Below, one piece after another: positions 13,772 through 22,643 of a stretch of 33,252 nt of DNA (position 1 is the first letter of the stretch; every line of letters starts with the position of its first letter). This DNA is from Acaricomes phytoseiuli DSM 14247. GTDB lineage: Bacteria; Actinomycetota; Actinomycetes; Actinomycetales; Micrococcaceae. The position numbers were made by a program, and so were the translations under genes. The DNA lies in contig NZ_AQXM01000041.1 in the NCBI RefSeq assembly GCF_000376245.1, positions 1-33,252 of the forward strand, given 5' to 3'. The notes below the pieces were generated by a model. The model searched no databases. It saw only the letters and a program-made list of their open reading frames with translations, and was not told the origin of the DNA.

Positions 13772-15354
13772 TGGCCTTGTCCCATCGCCCATTTCGTGTT
13801 CGTGTCGTTCAAATCCATCTCTGATGGGGTGAGGCGGAGTTGAAAAGGTATGCCGGGTTTACCGCCGACTTTGATGAGGAATTTCCCCAAACCGGGCCGT
13901 TCTGCATCTGCCCGTTTAGTCCAGGTTCCTGGGTCTGCCCAGCCGGAGAGAAGGTCTTGTTCTACCTGCCCCATAGGAGAGACTTTGGTGAGCTTTTCCA
14001 TCTCTCGGCCGGGTAAAGCCCCGGCGAAAATCATGCCTGATCGTTCTACCAGTCCTCGGGCTTTGGCACGTTCGTGTTCGGTCGGCAGCGCGTCTAGATC
14101 ACTCATGGTGTGAGTGATCATCGCTTGGCCTACTCCTTCTTGCCGGTTCAGCCGGGTCAACGAATCAATGAAATCGACCATCCCATCACCGGCTCGCAAC
14201 GCCCGCCATAACTCGTCCATGACAAGAAAGAAATTCCTTCTCGGAGCCAAACCGGCATCAGCCAGGGCGTGAGCTGCGGCGACGGTGACGAAACCAATAC
14301 CCCAACACGACATGAGCGCCGCCGCTTGCACATCACGCGGGGACCGCTCTAGTGAGGACAGATCGAAACACACCGGACGGTGTGAATCCATAGGGACCGT
14401 GGTGTGTTCGGAAAACATGGTTCCGAACCGGCCGTGACCATCAAGGACGTATAAGGTCTGCCGTAATGCGTCGGTCGCGTCTAGGTAGCGCTCGTTCTGT
14501 CCCCGGTCCAGGGTGATCTGCCGTAGCGGTTCTGGACCTGAGGCGATGATCGCCTCAATGTCCCGGATCAGCGGCGGGCTATCCGGGTGCTGTTCATCCC
14601 ACAACGTCAACGCACCATCAAGGAGGGATTCTTCAACAGCATTGACCGTCGCGTCTTGGCCGGGCCGGGCGATCACCACCAGCGCGGTTAACATGGTCAG
14701 TCGTCTAGTTTTCCAGTCCGCGACAAACGCCGCCCGTGCCGGTTCCGGTAAAGCGTCGCGGGCCGCGAAAAAGGCCTTTCCTGGGTCGAGGACGTTCAAC
14801 GAACCCGACGAACCGAACGAGATCACTTGCCCGTCCATCGCGAGTATCAGCTTCACGTAATCGGGTTTTAGATCTCCTAAGATCATCGGTAAAACGCCTC
14901 GGGCGGCCATGCCGATCAGCATGTGTCGCACCAGTGACGACTTCCCGAAGTTCGGTAACCCCAGCACGAAACACGAGGGGTTACCGATCAGCCGGTGTCT
15001 GAACCAGGCATCCGGATCAGCGGTGACCATCGCCGCCGTTTGGGTATGTAACCCTAACGGGGTACCAGCCAAGGGGACTCCGGCACCGGACGAAAAGGGC
15101 CATAACCCGCACACCTGCACTGATGTCCCACGCCATTCAGGGGCCGGCTGGATTGATCCTGCCACGACGGCCCCGCCTCCGGGGCCGACAAAGCCCCGGT
15201 AACCAGGTTCCGGGACCTGAACGGGTACCGGGCCTTTCACCGTGTCTTGAGACCGACGGAAAAGTACCTGCCCGCTACTGTCATCGGCCGGTGGTGTCGC
15301 TTTCTTCCCACCAATCATGGTCAATCGCTTTGGAAAAACAGAGAGTTTCGGCAT
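13768..15354 (-). CDS. VirB4-like T4SS ATPase
   Basis: The 528-residue protein is the energising ATPase of the type IV secretion system. It has a Walker A motif GLPNFGKSS near 132-140, a Walker B segment FFLVMDELW near 375, and the family region DSLTRLNRQEGVGQAMITHT just after it. The C-terminus carries the actinobacterial signature around GRFLIKVGG-like residues (GLGKFLIKVGGKPGIPFQL). A canonical VirB4 has an additional N-terminal domain; here that part appears to be encoded separately by the SCO6880-like gene upstream. The ATG at 15354 overlaps the upstream stop (TGATG); a GTG immediately before it is also possible. Confidence 0.88.
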   Translation of the reverse strand: MPKLSVFPKRLTMIGGKKATPPADDSSGQVLFRRSQDTVKGPVPVQVPEPGYRGFVGPGGGAVVAGSIQPAPEWRGTSVQVCGLWPFSSGAGVPLAGTPLGLHTQTAAMVTADPDAWFRHRLIGNPSCFVLGLPNFGKSSLVRHMLIGMAARGVLPMILGDLKPDYVKLILAMDGQVISFGSSGSLNVLDPGKAFFAARDALPEPARAAFVADWKTRRLTMLTALVVIARPGQDATVNAVEESLLDGALTLWDEQHPDSPPLIRDIEAIIASGPEPLRQITLDRGQNERYLDATDALRQTLYVLDGHGRFGTMFSEHTTVPMDSHRPVCFDLSSLERSPRDVQAAALMSCWGIGFVTVAAAHALADAGLAPRRNFFLVMDELWRALRAGDGMVDFIDSLTRLNRQEGVGQAMITHTMSDLDALPTEHERAKARGLVERSGMIFAGALPGREMEKLTKVSPMGQVEQDLLSGWADPGTWTKRADAERPGLGKFLIKVGGKPGIPFQLRLTPSEMDLNDTNTKWAMGQGQ

Positions 15355-16859
15355 CACATAGCCTCTCTAATGTAGGCGGGCAGGGCCGCTTGCTCAGGCA
15401 AAATGATTCCTAAAGGCAACGACGCGGCAAAGGTAGTGTCTTGGGCACCGTAGGCGGGACGTAAACGAATTTTCGCGCTGGGAGCTAGCGTTGATTCGAC
15501 CGCGATCACTGCCCGCTCTAGTTCGTCCCCATCGACACTGCCCGGCATGACCGTCGCGGTGACAATGACAGAGAAATTTTCCAACCCGGCACCGGTGGCT
15601 TCTTCATGCGCGGTTTGCCGGGCATGGGCTAGCTCTGCTTGATGCCTCGCGGTCGGACGAGGATTACCATTGACCCGCACCAAGGCAGCGTTCAAGTCTT
15701 TTTCGACCAGGGCCGCTGTCGATCCGGCCTCTACCGGCCGGTACAAGAACGCCACCCTTTTACGGGCCACGTCCGGGTGCGGACCCAGAAGCTTCGCTAA
15801 CCGGTCCGCGTAAATATGGCCTCTCGGGGCATCGGTCATCACCCACGATTTAGATAACCCTGAATCATGACGGTACGTATCGAAGCCGCGCTGGGTAGCC
15901 ACCGGACCGGCCTCTTTGAAAGAAAACACCGGCGGTGTTTCATCCAAATGCGCTTGATCTATGCTGTCTTGAACGACCGGGTCGTACGCGATCCGCACCC
16001 GTTCGGCGATCTCAGAAGCACTCAACGCACGCCCCGCTTCCCCGCCAGTGCCAGCTAAACGTGCCACGAAACCCGGCACCCGGTTTGCTAACGCTGCCAT
16101 GTACTGCTCCGGCCGGTTCGCTAGCTTCCCGCGCGGAGAAAAAGTCAACGTCACGAACCCGGAAAGCCGATGATTACCAGTCGAGGAAGTATCAATCGCC
16201 TCAGCCAACACTGCTTTCGATAATGCCGGGGCATCATCAACAATGCTCGAGGTGACCGCTTGAGCCAACCGGTGCCCAGTATCAGGGGCCGACTCGATCA
16301 CCACCGCCGCCCCGATCAGCCCGTCTTCTTCACCAAACCGGGACACGAAATCCCCCCACCGGGCCACTTGAACATCTCGATCAGCAAGATCAAGCAACGA
16401 CCCACCATCAGGATCAACACCGATCACGACCGTAAACGTTTTGACCCTAGCCGCCGTGTTACGCAACAAAGCGAAAACGGTTCCGTTCGGGGCGGCCACA
16501 TCGACCGCTTCAATCGCCGCTGCGATCCCCGGTAAACGAGCCTTACCGCCAGGAACCATCACCGCGTTATGCACACGGGACCCCGAAGCACGTAAACGCG
16601 CCCCGGTCAGGCCTTCACCGACTTTATTAACAATCGTTTTACCGTGCCGGTCTCGCACCGATAAAGCCAGTAACGCTCCCCCGGTCACCGCAGCAACAAC
16701 CAAACCAGCTACCAAATTCACCATCGCGGCTAATACCGCGATCACTAAACCACCAAACATGATGACCGTAGCCACCCCGGAAAAGGACTTATACCCACTC
16801 TTCGCGGGCTTGCGCCAATTACCGTATGTCGGTGACTCATACACCTTGGACTCAGCCAT
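15354..16859 (-). CDS. SCO6880-family T4SS component
   Basis: The 501-residue protein belongs to the SCO6880 group found in actinobacterial conjugation operons. It combines a PrgI-like N-terminus with two membrane segments (about 27-50 and 51-68, preceded by NWRKPAKSGYKSFSGVAT) and a soluble domain like the N-terminal part of VirB4. Expected spots are WVMTDAPRGHIYADRLAKLL and FLYRPVEAGS. It probably anchors the VirB4 ATPase, encoded immediately downstream with overlapping codons, to the inner-membrane complex. The ATG at 16859 overlaps the stop of the TrbL-like gene. Confidence 0.85.
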   Translation of the reverse strand: MAESKVYESPTYGNWRKPAKSGYKSFSGVATVIMFGGLVIAVLAAMVNLVAGLVVAAVTGGALLALSVRDRHGKTIVNKVGEGLTGARLRASGSRVHNAVMVPGGKARLPGIAAAIEAVDVAAPNGTVFALLRNTAARVKTFTVVIGVDPDGGSLLDLADRDVQVARWGDFVSRFGEEDGLIGAAVVIESAPDTGHRLAQAVTSSIVDDAPALSKAVLAEAIDTSSTGNHRLSGFVTLTFSPRGKLANRPEQYMAALANRVPGFVARLAGTGGEAGRALSASEIAERVRIAYDPVVQDSIDQAHLDETPPVFSFKEAGPVATQRGFDTYRHDSGLSKSWVMTDAPRGHIYADRLAKLLGPHPDVARKRVAFLYRPVEAGSTAALVEKDLNAALVRVNGNPRPTARHQAELAHARQTAHEEATGAGLENFSVIVTATVMPGSVDGDELERAVIAVESTLAPSAKIRLRPAYGAQDTTFAASLPLGIILPEQAALPAYIREAM

Positions 16860-18343
16860 CAGGCCTCCCCTGTCTCTTCACGAATACTGTTCTGCGCCGC
16901 TGACACACCCACAGCAACACCCTTCGCCGCGACCGCAGCCACCCGTCGGCCCTCACCAGCACCAGAGGCCACTGACGAACCGACACTGTTCGAAGCACTC
17001 CCCGACCTCGGCGCAGCCGTCGAGGCACCAGCATTGCCACCACCGGTACCCGGTGAGCCAGTAGCACCAGAAGCACCAGCGGTTGTCGGGTGAGCTGCTG
17101 TTTCTGCCCCCGCCCCGGTGCTGGTAGAACCTGGTGAAGCGCCGCTATCAGCCCCGGTAGCCTGGGCCGGGGCGGCTCCCGGCGCGGAATGACCCTCACC
17201 AGCACCGGACGGGTTAGCGGCTGTTTCGGCTCCCGCTTTCGTTTTATCCGCAACCGTTTTCGCTGCCACAGCACCAGCAGTTCCAGCACCAGCCGTGACC
17301 GTCCCGGCTGCAACAGAGGCAGCCGTGGACCCTGCCGTGCTGGCCCCAGATGCCCCAGCGGTACTAGTGGCCCCGGATTGTGCAGCTCCGCCCCTAGCAC
17401 CACCACCGGCGGTAGGGGTTTTGGTAGCCCCGGAAGCGGGAACGGACATCATTGAAGCCGACGCCCCGATCGCACCGCCTAACGCGCCACCACCGACAGC
17501 AGCCAAAGCCGGGGAAAGAAGTTTCAACAGCGACGGCAACGCGATGACCGCCATGCCCATAATCACCAGGCCTGTGATCCCGGCAGCAATCGCCTCGCCC
17601 AGGTCTTGTTTCACCGACAGGTCCGCACCAAACGCCCTGGAACCCATCAGCTGTAACCCGGCAGCGTAAATCAACGCCGCTACCGGTTTCCAAATGATGA
17701 ACGTCACTAAAATAGACACGTACCGGCTAAACCATGTTTTCCCGGTCTGAGTGTTCGTGAACGCCACGACCAGCGGCAGTAAACCGGCCATGATCACGAT
17801 CATTCCCGACCGCACCAGCATTAACATGCACTGCACTACAGAAGCGGCGATGCCCAATAACACCATGATGACCGCACCCAGCCCTGACCCTAACGCGGGG
17901 TTGACTAACACTGCGGTGAGGCCTTCATTCAACTCACCACCAGCATCGGCTACCACCCACTTCGACAACGAATCAGAAAAGACCGTCAGCAACCCCACCG
18001 CCGATACCCCGGCACCAGTGACCACTAAAAACGTCACCAAATGCTTCACTAACGACCCCAACGGCTGGCCCGAACGGGTCGTCATGATTTGAATACCAGC
18101 GATCAGCACGGAAACCACTAACAACACCGCAGCGACCCAGGAAACCTTCGATTCCAGAAACGCCACCACCGGGGCACCGGCACCACTGGTCAGATTCGGT
18201 GCATCAACACCAACCCAAAACGTTGAAGCCCACTTCAACACCCCCGCCAAGAACTGCGCTAAGGAATTAAAAATCGCATCGAACAAAGGCTTCACCGCCT
18301 TGTCCACCACGAACCCGGCCAGGCCTTCCAGAATTTCTTTCAT
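16859..18343 (-). CDS. TrbL/VirB6-like polytopic membrane protein
   Basis: The 494-residue protein is an integral membrane part of the transfer channel. About six hydrophobic segments occupy the first 300 residues, including WVAAVLLVVSVLIAGIQIM and a run ending LLPLVVAFTNTQTGKTWFSR. The last 200 residues are a low-complexity Ala/Gly/Ser/Thr region, typical of actinobacterial TrbL-like proteins. I prefer the ATG at 18343 (MKEILEGLAGF), one base after the stop of the VirB8-like gene, to the start 15 codons upstream that would overlap that gene by 44 bases; both are open. The repetitive tail is likely disordered. Confidence 0.82.
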   Translation of the reverse strand: MKEILEGLAGFVVDKAVKPLFDAIFNSLAQFLAGVLKWASTFWVGVDAPNLTSGAGAPVVAFLESKVSWVAAVLLVVSVLIAGIQIMTTRSGQPLGSLVKHLVTFLVVTGAGVSAVGLLTVFSDSLSKWVVADAGGELNEGLTAVLVNPALGSGLGAVIMVLLGIAASVVQCMLMLVRSGMIVIMAGLLPLVVAFTNTQTGKTWFSRYVSILVTFIIWKPVAALIYAAGLQLMGSRAFGADLSVKQDLGEAIAAGITGLVIMGMAVIALPSLLKLLSPALAAVGGGALGGAIGASASMMSVPASGATKTPTAGGGARGGAAQSGATSTAGASGASTAGSTAASVAAGTVTAGAGTAGAVAAKTVADKTKAGAETAANPSGAGEGHSAPGAAPAQATGADSGASPGSTSTGAGAETAAHPTTAGASGATGSPGTGGGNAGASTAAPRSGSASNSVGSSVASGAGEGRRVAAVAAKGVAVGVSAAQNSIREETGEA

Positions 18344-18344
18344 C

Positions 18345-19181
18345 TCAAAACCTGATCCCTTGCCAGGGAATGAATTCTTCAGGGTCAAGATTCGTCGATT
18401 TCACAACCCCGGAAGCATCCGTCTGAACCTTCCAATCCCCAGACTCCCAAACCATCAAAAACGCCAACTGGGCCTGATACCCAGGCTTAGAAGGGATACC
18501 TAGCTGAAGAACGATTCCGGCTTTGTCCTTCGTAAAGTACTGGATCACAAACCCCATCAGCTGAGACTGCTGATCGGCATCGTACTTCTGCCTCACGACC
18601 GGATCAGCAAATTTCGTACGTAAAGCCTCCCGACCGGGACCGGCAGCGTTAAGATCGTTGATCACGAAGTCATACTCACCGAACTCGCTCCCCGCCCAAG
18701 CATTAGCAGCCGCCAGCAACGCACCAGTCGGTGTCCGAGCGAAACACGACCGTTGCGTCTTCGCCGCGTTCTGCAGACCAGGCCCTGACTTTTCAGAAAA
18801 CGGAACAGCCGTCACCACCCCCGGCAGGCGCGGATTATCCACAAAATCCCACCGAACATCCGTCGGCGCACGTGAAGGCACCGCCTCCGGGCCATCACTC
18901 AAACCACACACCGACGCATCAGAACCACCGGCACCAGCCCCAGTACCCGGTTGTGCCAAGGAACTGGCCTCACCAGGCACCGTGACAGAAGACTCAGATG
19001 CGCCACTGGTCGGGGCTTGCTCCTGATTGAAAGGCTTCACCAGCACTAACACCACAGCCGCGATCACCACCACCGCCGCCGAAGCCGCTAACACCAGCCA
19101 CGAAGGCCGCTGATAAAACGGCCGATCATCAACACCACTACCAGCACCAGAATCGCTGTTCTTACTCTTCAACCAGGCCAT
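18345..19181 (-). CDS. VirB8/TcpC-like membrane-anchored T4SS protein
   Basis: The 278-residue protein has a short cytoplasmic N-terminus, one membrane segment (about 28-49) and an exported domain. After a Ser/Gly/Ala-rich linker the exported part has a conserved region DVRWDFVDNPRLPGVVTAVP and an NTF2-like segment (GALLAAANAWAGS to FIPWQG). This topology and fold type match the VirB8/TcpC assembly factors, although sequence similarity is low. It precedes the TrbL-like gene by one base. The family name is an inference from topology and operon position. Confidence 0.7.
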   Translation of the reverse strand: MAWLKSKNSDSGAGSGVDDRPFYQRPSWLVLAASAAVVVIAAVVLVLVKPFNQEQAPTSGASESSVTVPGEASSLAQPGTGAGAGGSDASVCGLSDGPEAVPSRAPTDVRWDFVDNPRLPGVVTAVPFSEKSGPGLQNAAKTQRSCFARTPTGALLAAANAWAGSEFGEYDFVINDLNAAGPGREALRTKFADPVVRQKYDADQQSQLMGFVIQYFTKDKAGIVLQLGIPSKPGYQAQLAFLMVWESGDWKVQTDASGVVKSTNLDPEEFIPWQGIRF

Positions 19182-19183
19182 GA

Positions 19184-19540
19184 CTAAACCCCTGGAATGA
19201 AGAAACCGACCAACGTACCGGCACCGGCAACAATCGCGCAGCCCAGCAACACCAAACCCAAAGCCCCTGCGGGCTGCTCACCACGACGATGCGATAACAT
19301 CATCATGATCGCGCAGATAATCAACCCGATCACCCCAGCAATGGCCCCACCCCACGCAACCCACTTCACAATCGTCAGAACCTTCTCCCCACCAGGAGGT
19401 TGCTCAGGCGAAACATCAATCGCTAACGCCGCATCAGCACCAGCGACGAACCCGACACACACCACCGCGGCCACGGCGACAACAAGAACCAGCCACCGCC
19501 ACACGGGCCGGGATTCAACAGAATTTCCGATACTTTCCAT
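19184..19540 (-). CDS. VirB2-like small membrane protein (pilin-type)
   Basis: The 118-residue protein has an N-terminal signal-like hydrophobic segment (about 15-38) followed by ALAIDVSPEQPPGGEKVL and two more membrane helices (about 55-78 and 92-115). This is the plan of VirB2/TrbC-type pilin subunits and related small T4SS proteins. It sits two bases before the VirB8-like gene and after the lipoprotein gene. An AAGGG-containing purine stretch precedes the ATG. Gram-positive systems often lack true pili, so a channel role is equally possible. Confidence 0.65.
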   Translation of the reverse strand: MESIGNSVESRPVWRWLVLVVAVAAVVCVGFVAGADAALAIDVSPEQPPGGEKVLTIVKWVAWGGAIAGVIGLIICAIMMMLSHRRGEQPAGALGLVLLGCAIVAGAGTLVGFFIPGV

Positions 19541-19563
19541 AACCTTTTCCCTTTACCTCTTAC

Positions 19564-20145
19564 CTAATTACCTGAACGAAAAATGTCAGCAACCAGCCAG
19601 GCCAAACCCTCACCGCCGCGCTGTAACCGCATCGCCCACGGGCCATCATTTGTAGAAAAAATCACCTCAGCAAACACGGGGTTCTTCGATGGGTTGACTA
19701 CCTCGACCCGATCCCAAGAGGCGATACCAACCCGGTCAACAGAAATGAATTCAGCATCAGCGGCATACTCCGGGGTCAGTAACGGCTCTAACTCCTGCCA
19801 CCACAACCCCTGCCCGACCGTGACATTGCTAAACGCCCGCATCGCCGCCTCCGCGGCAGCTTTCACTTCCACCGCTGAACCTGCCTCCCCCTCAACCCAG
19901 ACCGCGTCCGGGGCCGGAGCATAAGAATCACTCACCACACCGGCACTACTCACCGGCACCGGAGCAGGAGCCTGCGACGAAGCAGAAACACCACCAGCAG
20001 CAGGACTAGATACCGACCCCGATACCAACCCACCCCTACTGGTGCCGGTCTCGGCCGGGGCACACCCACCAACAACCACCACGACTGCTACCACCGCCGG
20101 AACCACACAAGCACCCCATACAAGGCTTCGCCCCCGCCCACTCAT
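19564..20145 (-). CDS. Putative T4SS lipoprotein
   Basis: The 193-residue product has a lipoprotein signal: a basic N-terminus, a long Val-rich hydrophobic core and the lipobox VVGGC with the lipidated Cys at residue 28. A Ser/Ala/Pro-rich spacer follows. The C-terminal 110 residues (AFSNVTVGQGLWWQELEPLL and later FAEVIFSTNDGPWAMRLQR) look like an NTF2-like domain, as in other actinobacterial T4SS lipoproteins. The ATG at 20145 overlaps the stop of the upstream hydrolase gene (ATGA); a GTG two codons before is an alternative. Confidence 0.7.
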   Translation of the reverse strand: MSGRGRSLVWGACVVPAVVAVVVVVGGCAPAETGTSRGGLVSGSVSSPAAGGVSASSQAPAPVPVSSAGVVSDSYAPAPDAVWVEGEAGSAVEVKAAAEAAMRAFSNVTVGQGLWWQELEPLLTPEYAADAEFISVDRVGIASWDRVEVVNPSKNPVFAEVIFSTNDGPWAMRLQRGGEGLAWLVADIFRSGN

Positions 20146-21212
20146 CGCCACGCACCTGCTTTCCTCAGAATCGGTACCGGGTCCACAGCCCCGGAAGCCG
20201 GAACCGGATTATCACGGGCCGGCGAATAAATCTCCACATGCACATGAGGCCCACTCACATTGCCCGTCGACCCCATCAACCCCAACGGGGTACCCGCCGC
20301 TACCACGTCCCCCACACGGACCTTGCACGACCCAGCGACCATATGAAACAGCCCGAAACTGTACTGACCATCAAGACTGGTACCAGCCACGTTCTCCCCA
20401 GCACCCCACACATCCTGGGATGCTGGCTGCGCCCGAGTGATCCTCATATCCGTAGGAGCCAACACCTGCGGAGCACCAGCAGCAGACAGATCAACCCCGT
20501 AATGAAAACCACCATTAATATCGGCTGTCCCTGCCAGGGTGCCCCGCCACCCATACGGACTCGTCATCACCGCTGACGGGGAATCCAACGGGAACACCCA
20601 CTGCCCCTTCGGGTCTCCCACTACCTGCCCACCACCGGCAACACACAACCCGGCACCACCGCCGGTCACCGCCTCGAACACCCTCTGCGCCGAAGCCCGA
20701 AACCGGGTGTAATGATTCCGATCACTATTGCGCTGAACCCGGTTGATCGCCCACGAAGGCTCCATCGCCTCCCACCCATCAACTTTCTGTAAAGCCTTGA
20801 AAAAATTCGTTGCGCTGATCGTTGGGTCCATCCGATCCGCCAACGACCCCCACGCCCCGTTACCCCGCTGCTGAAACAACCCCCTACTGTCAGGTCCAGC
20901 AGCATCACCACGATCAAGAACCCGCAACCCCGACTCCCCCAACGCACACTGAATCCCCAACACCTGCCCCGCAGCAGGCAACCCCATCACCTGAGCAGCA
21001 GCAGCAATCAACGCCGCATTAGACAACTGCTCCTGATCCACCCGGCCCCACTCCGTATCCAGGAACTCCGGCAACGCCCCAGAAACACCCACCCCCGCAT
21101 CACACGAAGCACCAGAAGCAGCAACACCAGCACCAAACAACACCGCGAAACCAACCGGAACACCCAACACACCCGCAGCAACACCAGCCACCAAAAAACC
21201 CCGACGATCCAT
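20142..21212 (-). CDS. Bifunctional transglycosylase-like / M23 peptidoglycan hydrolase
   Basis: The 356-residue exported enzyme would open the peptidoglycan for the secretion channel. It starts with a twin-arginine-like signal (MDRRGFLVAG plus hydrophobic run). A lysozyme-like domain follows with LGIQCALGESGLR (Glu93 a candidate acid) and SRGLFQQR. The C-terminal M23 (LytM) domain has HYGVD (His237, Asp241) and GPHVHVEI (His323, His325), the zinc ligands and catalytic His, so the endopeptidase part looks active. Such two-domain hydrolases are hallmark parts of Gram-positive T4SS. The ATG at 21212 overlaps the preceding stop (TGATG) and has GGGGG eight bases upstream; a GTG three codons earlier is less likely. 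Confidence 0.9.
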   Translation of the reverse strand: MDRRGFLVAGVAAGVLGVPVGFAVLFGAGVAASGASCDAGVGVSGALPEFLDTEWGRVDQEQLSNAALIAAAAQVMGLPAAGQVLGIQCALGESGLRVLDRGDAAGPDSRGLFQQRGNGAWGSLADRMDPTISATNFFKALQKVDGWEAMEPSWAINRVQRNSDRNHYTRFRASAQRVFEAVTGGGAGLCVAGGGQVVGDPKGQWVFPLDSPSAVMTSPYGWRGTLAGTADINGGFHYGVDLSAAGAPQVLAPTDMRITRAQPASQDVWGAGENVAGTSLDGQYSFGLFHMVAGSCKVRVGDVVAAGTPLGLMGSTGNVSGPHVHVEIYSPARDNPVPASGAVDPVPILRKAGAWR

Positions 21213-21799
21213 CACCGACACCCCCGCAAAGAAGCAATAGATGTTTCTCGCAACAGCCTCGTCCCAGCCTCAGCAGGGCCGATGAAAACATTCACCGGTG
21301 TAACTGGGTCGGTCTCGGTGGTGACCCAGTACAAATCCTTGCACTTGTCAAGGTCGAACCCGCCGGAACCAGTCACAACGAAACCGGTACCCGAATACTC
21401 CAAACGGGCCAGTACCGGTGCTCCAGGCACGGGTCCCAACACGTGCTGGGCATCCCACGACGTGGGATCTAGCACCGGCCCAACACCCGTGTAGCCGCCG
21501 CCAGGATCAGCCACCGGCTCCCCGAGAACACGAACACCGGCAGGAAGGGACTCGACAACGCGAGTAACTATCCGTTTCATACTCGAAACATCGATCAGAT
21601 CAGAAGCCAGAAACGCAGCCACCGGTACGTGAGTGAACCAGCCGGGGCCGGGCCGATAAAGCCACCACACAGCCAACCGTCCGGCACCGTGCTGCCCGTT
21701 CATCCCGGCCACGCCCGGACCCTGAACTACCCTCCAAAACCCGTAAGAAGACGGAACCCACACATCAAGATGACCGTTCCCGCCAACCACAACACCCAT
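21212..21799 (-). CDS. Hypothetical protein of the transfer operon
   Basis: I do not recognise this 195-residue protein. It has no signal peptide or membrane segment. The first third is Gly/Trp/Tyr-rich (VWVPSSYGFWRVVQGPG, then LAVWWLYRPGPGWFTHVPVA). The remainder is mixed, with a GGFDLDKCKDLYWVTTE segment holding one of only two cysteines. Its start overlaps the sortase-like gene stop (TGATG) and its stop overlaps the hydrolase start, so it is translated with them. A cytoplasmic transfer-related protein is the only safe statement. Confidence 0.6.
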   Translation of the reverse strand: MGVVVGGNGHLDVWVPSSYGFWRVVQGPGVAGMNGQHGAGRLAVWWLYRPGPGWFTHVPVAAFLASDLIDVSSMKRIVTRVVESLPAGVRVLGEPVADPGGGYTGVGPVLDPTSWDAQHVLGPVPGAPVLARLEYSGTGFVVTGSGGFDLDKCKDLYWVTTETDPVTPVNVFIGPAEAGTRLLRETSIASLRGCR

Positions 21800-22509
21800 C
21801 ACCGACCACCCACTGGAACAGCCGTAATAACAACGTTGGAATCGAACGACGGAAGGTTAGTGCCGGGTACAGTCCCGGTCACTGGCCCCCCGCAGGTAAT
21901 GAGCACCAACTGCCTCGGCCCGTCAGAAGCGAACAGTTCCGGGGCTAACCCGTCCTTGGATACTGTCTGCGCGGTCACTACACGCCAATCGGTCCTCTGG
22001 TCATCAGCAGTAACTACCGTCACGACCGATCCGGCCTCAACACCCGCCAGGGGCGCGAACGGGCCGGGACCGCCACTGTCAGTGTTCACATGCCCGGCCA
22101 GAACAGTTGACCCAGACACCGCATCCATCGGGGCACCGGCAGCAAGCGCAGCGACCGCATCGGCCGGGGGAACTACCACACCACCGGCAGCCTCCAACGG
22201 TCCGGCTTGGAGCCGCTGATCAATCCCCACACTGGGAACGACTACCCGGCCAGCGGCCACAACACCAGGTACCGGCTCAGTAGCAGGTGCCATCTCTGGT
22301 GCCACACTAAACGCAGAAGCAGTTGGGGCCGGGGCAAACTGGGGTCCGGCCTGAGAGCTCTGATTCATCCCCGCCACCACCAACCCGACAGCGGCAACCA
22401 GCATCACGGCGACGAAAAACATCACACCGACCAACCCACGCGACCGCCCTTGGCCAGTGTCCGATGTCAGCGATGTCTCGCAAGAGCCTAAAGAAATACG
22501 CTTACCCAC
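21799..22509 (-). CDS. Sortase-like (class E/F type) protein
   Basis: The 236-residue protein has one N-terminal membrane segment (about 28-47), a Pro/Ala-rich spacer and a C-terminal sortase domain. The family motifs are IDQRLQAGPL, VLAGHVNTDSGGPGPF with the catalytic His140, and LVLITCGG with the catalytic Cys206. In many class F enzymes the third residue, Arg, lies in a YRDNVVV-like strand; here that strand reads SFDSNVVIT, so the usual Arg is not evident. The GTG at 22509 follows AAGGGAG by 7 bases, better than a start 26 codons upstream. It is encoded next to the surface protein gene, whose product may be its substrate. Confidence 0.8.
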   Translation of the reverse strand: MGKRISLGSCETSLTSDTGQGRSRGLVGVMFFVAVMLVAAVGLVVAGMNQSSQAGPQFAPAPTASAFSVAPEMAPATEPVPGVVAAGRVVVPSVGIDQRLQAGPLEAAGGVVVPPADAVAALAAGAPMDAVSGSTVLAGHVNTDSGGPGPFAPLAGVEAGSVVTVVTADDQRTDWRVVTAQTVSKDGLAPELFASDGPRQLVLITCGGPVTGTVPGTNLPSFDSNVVITAVPVGGR

Positions 22510-22557
22510 CCGGTGACTCCCTTGATCAAATAAGGAAAAAGTGAAGAAATTGTTCCC

Positions 22558-22624
22558 TGGGCCGGGTAGCCCGCCACTCACCACCAAGGGGGTGCGGTGG
22601 ATGAAGTGGGCACTACCCGGCCCA
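22558..22624 (-). terminator. Large hairpin between surface-protein and sortase genes
   Basis: TGGGCCGGGTAG (22558-22569) and CTACCCGGCCCA (22613-22624) pair perfectly over 12 bp, with further pairing inside (CCACC with GGTGG). On the minus strand it lies 19 bases after the surface-protein stop and is followed by a moderately T-rich stretch. It probably reduces, rather than blocks, transcription into the sortase and T4SS genes, since no other strong promoter is seen before them. Confidence 0.6.
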
Positions 22625-22643
22625 GAAAACCCATCAGGTGTGG

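Noticed and set aside
16861-17460. Ala/Gly-rich repetitive tail of the TrbL-like protein as a mobile repeat
   Set aside because: It is low-complexity coding sequence in frame with the membrane protein, common in this family, with no unit of constant length.
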